Shown piece after piece: positions 59,949 to 64,000 of a stretch of 64,000 nt of DNA. Source of the DNA: Mycobacterium sp. E1747 (GTDB lineage Bacteria > Actinomycetota > Actinomycetes > Mycobacteriales > Mycobacteriaceae). Location: the NCBI RefSeq assembly GCF_001667775.1, contig NZ_LZJI01000104.1, forward strand, positions 1 through 64,000, written 5' to 3'. Under the pieces are notes generated by a model. The model worked only from the letters and a program-made list of their open reading frames with translations. It was not told the DNA's origin and did no database searches. Made by a program: the position numbers and the translations under genes. The stretch's first letter is position 1. Every line of letters begins with the position of its first letter.

Positions 59949-60103
59949 TGAGGCTAGCAACCGTCGCGCTCGCAGGCAATGGTCGTTGTCTGCGACGCCG
60001 CGTGGACGGGGTCGCGGAGTTGGTGATGGACCGCAGAACGGGACACCGGTGAGGGGGCGGTCAAGACTGCGGCCCCACCGGCGACCCGGGCCGGCGGTAC
60101 TGG

Positions 60104-60126
60104 TTTTCCGTCTGCTTTTCCGTCTG
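60104..60126 (+). repeat. Short tandem direct repeat
   Basis: TTTTCCGTCTG occurs twice (60104-60114 and 60116-60126), one base apart. Function unknown; possibly a slippage product in a decaying region. Confidence 0.5.
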
Positions 60127-60185
60127 GCGGGTTTGGTAGCGATCGGCCAGCAGGCGCGCGTCAGCCGAGCATGGCCGCATGTTGG

Positions 60186-60392
60186 TCACCGGCATTGAGT
60201 CGTGTCGAACGCAGCCCCGGTGCCCTTGACCCGCTCGTCAAGACTGACCCCTGGGACTAGTTCTCGCACGATCGGTGCGCGGTCATGCCTTGCAATGTCA
60301 ATGACCGCGAGGTAGGTGATGATGCGATCCACGACAGCTTTGCCGGTGGGCGGCAGGGCGCAGGACGGGACGACCTTGGGATTGCGCTCATC
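60186..60392 (-). pseudogene. C-terminal remnant of a 3-oxoacid CoA-transferase subunit B
   Basis: The 68 codons up to the stop at 60186 read DERNPKVVPSCALPPTGKAV, then VDRIITYLAVIDIA and VRELVPGVSLDERVKGTGAA. This is the typical end of ScoB/PcaJ-type CoA-transferase subunits (TLPLTGKGVVDRIITDLAVID, PGVSLDE). The upstream 390 bp in the same frame do not continue the family, and no subunit A is nearby. It is therefore a truncated relic of a once longer gene. It has no start or ribosome site of its own. Confidence 0.75.
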
Positions 60393-60730
60393 GCCGTAAG
60401 CTGCCCCTAACCTCCGCCTCGAATACGCCCACGCCACAAAGCAATTGGGCCTATTCGGCGCGTCTGCGCCGACCGTGGCGCAGAGGGACAGGTCCGGCCG
60501 TCCAGAGCGCGGGCGATGGTTCACCTGGCGCTTCTCGAACCGGTGGGACATGGCCCACACCACTGGCGGCGCGGAAGGTGGCCGCGGCCGCTTTAGTGAC
60601 GGCCATGTCAGAAAACTTGCGTTCTTGACAAGGCGGACCTTCCCGAGGGTGGATGCGATTCGGTCTGGTGTCGACGCCATGCGGGTCCGTGGCCGGGTTC
60701 GCACAGTGTGCAGAGCATCATCGGTTCCTA

Positions 60731-60744
60731 GGAAAAAACTTTCC
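60731..60744. promoter_or_regulatory. Inverted repeat upstream of MmyB-type regulator
   Basis: GGAAA-AAAC-TTTCC, 36 bp upstream of the regulator start. Perfect 5-bp arms. It could be an operator of the adjacent gene, but this is speculative. Confidence 0.35.
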
Positions 60745-60780
60745 CTTGTCGGCACCGGTCGCGAAATGACATCTTGACGT

Positions 60781-61674
60781 ATGCCCAGCCGACAGGTGAG
60801 CCAGAACACACTCAATGAGCTCGGGGAGTTCCTGAAAGCCAGACGAGCTGAGCTGACGCCGCACGAGGTCGGGTTACCCGATCGGGGATCCCCACGACGG
60901 CTCAAAGGGCTGCGCCGCGAAGAGGTCGCCCTGCTCGCCTCGATCAGCACCGACTACTACGCGCGCCTCGAGCAGGGACGCGTCCAAGCATCCGCAGCCG
61001 TCTTGGCCGGGCTGGCGCGGGCTTTGCGCCTCGGCGAAGACGAACGTGACTACCTGACAGGACTAGCCGGCAAGAGTCCTGCCCGGCCGCGTCGGCGCGC
61101 AGCTCAAGCCGTCCGTCCCTCGTTGCATCGCATTCTGGACCAGTTGACAGACAGCCCCGCCGTGCTCCTCGGCCGCCGCTTGGACATTTTGGCCTGGAAC
61201 CCGCTGGCCGCCGCACTGCTCACCGACTTTTCGAAAATTCCGGAGAGCCAGCGCAACTACGTGCGCCTGCTATTCACCGATCCCCAGGTGCGCGGCGCGC
61301 TTGCCGACTGGGAGCAGATCGCGCGCATGAGCGTTGACTTCCTGCGCATGCAGACTACCGAGTATCTCGATGACCCTCGCCTAGCCAAGCTTGTCGGCGA
61401 TCTTTCACTAAAGGATGCAGACTTTCGCCAGTGGTGGGCCGCCCGCCACGTTGTCAGTGCAACTACGGGCACCAAGACCTTGCGCCATCCGGTCGCCGGC
61501 GAGATCATCGTCGACTGGGAACTCCTCGCCTGCGCGACAAACCCGGAGCAGCAGCTGCTCGTCATGACCGCCGAACCCGACTCCCCGTCTCACCAGTCGC
61601 TTCGATTCCTCGCTTCCTGGGCCGCTCAACATGGTCAGGGAGCCGAAAGCTCAACCCACGGTCTAATTCGATGA
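60781..61674 (+). CDS. XRE-family regulator with MmyB-like ligand domain
   Basis: A 297-residue transcription regulator. The N-terminal helix-turn-helix (about residues 10-85) has ELGEFLKARRAELTPHEVGL, GLRREEVALLASISTDYYARLEQGR and ALRLGEDERDYL. The MmyB-like C-terminal domain starts near 110 with AVLLGRRLDILAWNPLAAAL and ends FLASWAAQHG. Relatives bind fatty acids or similar ligands and often control a neighbouring oxidoreductase. The ATG at 60781 is preceded by a TCTTGACGT. It is followed by the LuxE/LuxC-like pair, which it could regulate. Confidence 0.87.
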   Translation: MPSRQVSQNTLNELGEFLKARRAELTPHEVGLPDRGSPRRLKGLRREEVALLASISTDYYARLEQGRVQASAAVLAGLARALRLGEDERDYLTGLAGKSPARPRRRAAQAVRPSLHRILDQLTDSPAVLLGRRLDILAWNPLAAALLTDFSKIPESQRNYVRLLFTDPQVRGALADWEQIARMSVDFLRMQTTEYLDDPRLAKLVGDLSLKDADFRQWWAARHVVSATTGTKTLRHPVAGEIIVDWELLACATNPEQQLLVMTAEPDSPSHQSLRFLASWAAQHGQGAESSTHGLIR

Positions 61675-62028
61675 CGCCTGGACCCACGCCAGGTCAACGG
61701 GTGCTTTGCGCGAATTCGACGGTATCGGGGCTATCCACTGTGTTCTGCCGATACCGCTCGCAGAGGTCGGCTCAAATCAGCGATTGCCTGGTTCACGCCA
61801 CCCGAACCGAGACAATGTTCGAGGCATTGTCTGCCGATTTCCCTACTTCCCAAGGCTTCACGTGCAAGCCGTGACCACGCCCGGACAACGGCGGCTGCAT
61901 CACTCCGTGAATGCCAGGACAACAGTCCCAGGCGGCAACATGCCCCTTCTGGTCAACAGCAGGTGGGGCCAACGGAAACGAGTTTCGCGCGATCTCTTCT
62001 GCGTGAGCAGGCAACGAGAGGACGAAGG
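61675..62028. other. Intergenic region, nothing recognised
   Basis: A 354-bp gap between the MmyB-type regulator and the LuxE-like gene, on the same strand. A 108-codon frame crosses it but has no domain and overlaps the LuxE start. No clear promoter or operator was assigned. Confidence 0.4.
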
Positions 62029-63405
62029 ATGACGGATGCGACCCATGTCGGATCGGCGGTGCAGGATCTGCTGGAACGGATTGACGCCCAGGACCCGTTC
62101 GATTATCAGCTCGAGGATGTCTACGGGTTGCAGTTCGCGGCGGCCAACGAGCGCCTCGCGTCGGCGCGTTCGGTGATGCCGCTCGTGGATCGAAGAGCAT
62201 CTGATTGCGGGATCACCCGAATCGACGCGGTTCACGACATCATCCCGCTGCTTTTCTCCGATGCGACGTACAAGAGCTATCCGGAATCCTTTCTTGCACA
62301 AGGCCGTTGGAAGGCACTCGCGACTTGGTTAGATGCCTTGTCGACGAAGTCCGGCGCGGCAGACGTAGATTTCTCTGGTGTCGACAACCTCGATGGCTGG
62401 CTCACCCGCCTGCGCGAGGCAGGCCACTACGTGTACGTGTCCACCGGCACGTCGGGCCGGTGCTCAATCTTTCAAGTTGACGAGGTCGACCGTGACCGTG
62501 ACGTCCGCAATTTCGCGGCTCTGTGGCGCTGGGCGGGCCTTGAGCCCAACGCCAATCACCCGGTAATCATGTTGGTGCCCAAGCGGGGTTTTCACCGAAT
62601 GATGGATAGCTTCGGGCGCCAGGCGGTGGCATTCGGGCGCCAGGGGGCGGTGTTCTACCTGGGCGACGAGGGGGTGCCCGTCAGCGAGATGAACGCAATT
62701 GGACGTCTACGGCGCGAGATGGCCGCCGGGGCCGCGCCACCGAGTGAGGTGGAGAAATTCGAGCGGCGGGCGGCGCAGCGGCAGGCGGCAATGGGAGCAC
62801 AGATCGCCGACCTGACCGACGCTGTGATTCGGCATTCGCGCGAGCCGATCATGTTCATCGGTGTGTGGACGACGCTGTTCTTCCTGTTGCAGGCAGCCAA
62901 GCAACGGGGCTGGGACGGTGGCGTTCATCCGGATTCGGTGGTGCTATCGGGGGGCGGCAGAAAGGGTGTGGACGTCCCCGATGACTACCAGGATCAAGTT
63001 CGTACCGCGCTGGGCATTCCCGGCTCGCGATACTTCGAGCTCTACGGGATGTCAGAGTTGTTGAGCATCTACCCGAGGTGTACGGCAGGGCGCTATCACT
63101 TGCCGCCGTGGGTGATCGCGATGGTCCTCGACGACGAAGGCGAGAACCTGATCGCACCCCAAGCCGGGCGCGCAGAAGGACGACTGGCTTTCTTCGACCT
63201 GTCGCTCGAGGGGCATTGGGGCGCCCTGGTCAGCGGCGATCGGGGGGTCGTCAACCTCGCCGGTTGCCCGTGCGGCCGCCCGAGTCCGGCGGTTGAGGAG
63301 GGCGTGACACGGTACGCCGACCTGCCCGGAGGTGACGACAAGGTCTCCTGCGCAGGGACGATCGACGCCTATCTGCGCGGGATGCTTGACGGGATGGACC
63401 AGTGA
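62029..63405 (+). CDS. LuxE-like acyl-protein synthetase / phenylacetate-CoA ligase-like adenylating enzyme
   Basis: A 458-residue ANL-type adenylating protein. YVYVSTGTSGRCSIFQ is in the place of the P-loop-like motif, and FELYGMSE is the A5-like motif, both as in LuxE/acyl-protein synthetases and phenylacetate-CoA ligases. It lacks the large C-terminal lysine domain of ordinary acyl-CoA synthetases. Its stop overlaps the next start (GTGA), and that gene is LuxC-like, so the pair looks like a fatty-acid-reductase complex that would activate an acid and reduce it to an aldehyde. The ATG at 62029 follows GAGGACGAAGG; the frame to 61963 is unsupported. Confidence 0.78.
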   Translation: MTDATHVGSAVQDLLERIDAQDPFDYQLEDVYGLQFAAANERLASARSVMPLVDRRASDCGITRIDAVHDIIPLLFSDATYKSYPESFLAQGRWKALATWLDALSTKSGAADVDFSGVDNLDGWLTRLREAGHYVYVSTGTSGRCSIFQVDEVDRDRDVRNFAALWRWAGLEPNANHPVIMLVPKRGFHRMMDSFGRQAVAFGRQGAVFYLGDEGVPVSEMNAIGRLRREMAAGAAPPSEVEKFERRAAQRQAAMGAQIADLTDAVIRHSREPIMFIGVWTTLFFLLQAAKQRGWDGGVHPDSVVLSGGGRKGVDVPDDYQDQVRTALGIPGSRYFELYGMSELLSIYPRCTAGRYHLPPWVIAMVLDDEGENLIAPQAGRAEGRLAFFDLSLEGHWGALVSGDRGVVNLAGCPCGRPSPAVEEGVTRYADLPGGDDKVSCAGTIDAYLRGMLDGMDQ

Positions 63406-64000
63406 CCGTCACCGCCGCGATCCGCATTCCACACATCGTTCAAGGAACCGTGCGCTTTGGGGACGCCGTCGAGCATTCCAGCCGGATCGGCGAACGCGTC
63501 CTCACCCCACGGCTGGACCTCGACGAGCTCGTCGTGCCACGTTCGACGCCGGGCCCCGCGTTCGACGTGCCGATTAACGAGGTGCTGCAGTTCCTCGGTG
63601 AGACCGGCCGCCAGCTCGACTACGACACCAATCCTTACCTGGCCGAAGCAGCAGAGATGATGAGCGGGGTCAGCCCCCACAGTCGGCGGATCATCGAGCA
63701 CTCCTACCGCGAGCTGGCAGAGATGTTTGAGCCCGAGGCGCTGGGCTACCAGATCGAACGCGAATTGGGATCAGCAGTCTTGGATGGTTGGGTGCCGGTT
63801 CATCGGCCGGGATTGCCCCCAGCCCGCATCCGGGCATTCCCGCCGCGGCTGCTGCACGTCATGCCGGGAAACGGTCCGGGCGGGGCGGCGATGAGCATCA
63901 TCCGGGGTGCGCTGACCAAAGGCATCAACCTGCTCAAGCTGCCGTCGAACGATCTGTGCACCGCGACGGCAATTCTGCGGACGATGATCGCGATCGATCC
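63402..64000 (+). CDS. LuxC-like acyl-CoA reductase, N-terminal part (cut by window)
   Basis: The frame starts with a GTG at 63402 inside the LuxE-like stop (GTGA) and is open to the window end, 199 codons. The product has IPHIVQGTVRFGD near the start and RLLHVMPGNGPGGAAMS, LLKLPSNDLCTATAILR toward the edge, which fits the NADP-binding aldehyde-dehydrogenase-like fold of LuxC acyl-CoA reductases. It would reduce an acyl group to an aldehyde, using acid activated by the LuxE-like protein. The catalytic cysteine lies past the window, so the assignment rests on the N-terminal third and on gene order. Confidence 0.75.
   Translation, partial: MTVTAAIRIPHIVQGTVRFGDAVEHSSRIGERVLTPRLDLDELVVPRSTPGPAFDVPINEVLQFLGETGRQLDYDTNPYLAEAAEMMSGVSPHSRRIIEHSYRELAEMFEPEALGYQIERELGSAVLDGWVPVHRPGLPPARIRAFPPRLLHVMPGNGPGGAAMSIIRGALTKGINLLKLPSNDLCTATAILRTMIAID

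Noticed and set aside
60061..60195. 44-codon minus-strand ORF overlapping the CoA-transferase relic stop
   Set aside because: Although coupled by position, it has no recognisable family and the region is decayed; it contains the tandem repeat.
60445..60777. 110-codon plus-strand frame before the MmyB-type regulator
   Set aside because: Arginine-rich shadow-like composition, no domain; the region looks decayed.
1..64000. tRNA, rRNA, CRISPR arrays, insertion sequences or phage genes
   Set aside because: No transposase, integrase, tandem spaced repeats or tRNA/rRNA sequence was recognised on reading the window.

Overview
The window reads as chromosomal DNA of a GC-rich mycobacterium, most likely a non-tuberculous Mycobacterium. 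It holds a complete yrbE-mce lipid-import operon, an MceG-type ATPase, several F420-type luciferase-like oxidoreductases, P450s, an FprB-type ferredoxin reductase and many short-chain dehydrogenases. No rRNA, tRNA, CRISPR array, insertion sequence or phage gene was seen. The left edge cuts a 3-hydroxyacyl-CoA dehydrogenase and the right edge cuts an acyl-CoA reductase.

Layout. 1-5.1 kb: beta-oxidation-type genes, a luciferase-like oxidoreductase, an AveC-like membrane protein and a TetR regulator. 5.5-17.5 kb: one tightly coupled operon yrbEA-yrbEB-mceA-B-C-D-E-F, two Mce-associated membrane proteins, a DUF732 protein and a secreted CAP protein. 17.9-24.1 kb: CocE-type hydrolase, two SnoaL-like proteins, epoxide hydrolase and a class III adenylate cyclase. 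24.3-31.6 kb: luciferase-like oxidoreductase, four SDRs (one with an SCP2-like tail), a membrane protein and a frameshifted methyltransferase. 31.8-39.1 kb: two minus-strand operons, SMP-30/RibBA-like/small protein, and luciferase-like/HMG-CoA-lyase-like/epimerase/CoA-transferase. 39.6-46.5 kb: TetR, SDR, Baeyer-Villiger-type monooxygenase, acyl-CoA synthetase, a 41-residue ORF, an EthD-like protein and P450. 47.5-57.3 kb: flavin reductase, FprB, DUF3303-like protein, HyuA/HyuB carboxylase-like pair, ferredoxin and luciferase-like oxidoreductase. 57.4-64 kb: MceG, a second P450, a CoA-transferase remnant, an MmyB-type regulator and a LuxE/LuxC-like pair.

The strongest unexplained signal is a 16-bp palindrome, TCAAC[A/G]-N4-[T/C]GTTGA. 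It occurs at least 15 times between 20.6 and 59.9 kb, always between genes, usually at divergent promoters or just upstream of an operon. Six copies have perfect 5-bp arms and nine have one arm mismatch. I found none in the intergenic regions of the mce segment. This suggests that about 40 kb of scattered operons form one local regulon; the TetR gene at 39588-40232 is a candidate regulator.

Together the genes look like uptake plus breakdown of a hydrophobic, probably alicyclic or terpenoid substrate. The Mce system would import it. P450s with ferredoxin and FprB would hydroxylate it, SDRs would oxidise alcohols, and the BVMO would insert oxygen next to a ketone. Lactonase-like and epoxide hydrolase enzymes would open rings. 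CoA ligases, a CoA-transferase, an HMG-CoA-lyase-like enzyme and an ATP-dependent carboxylase-like pair would process the acids or ketones. The substrate is inference; the sequence does not identify it.
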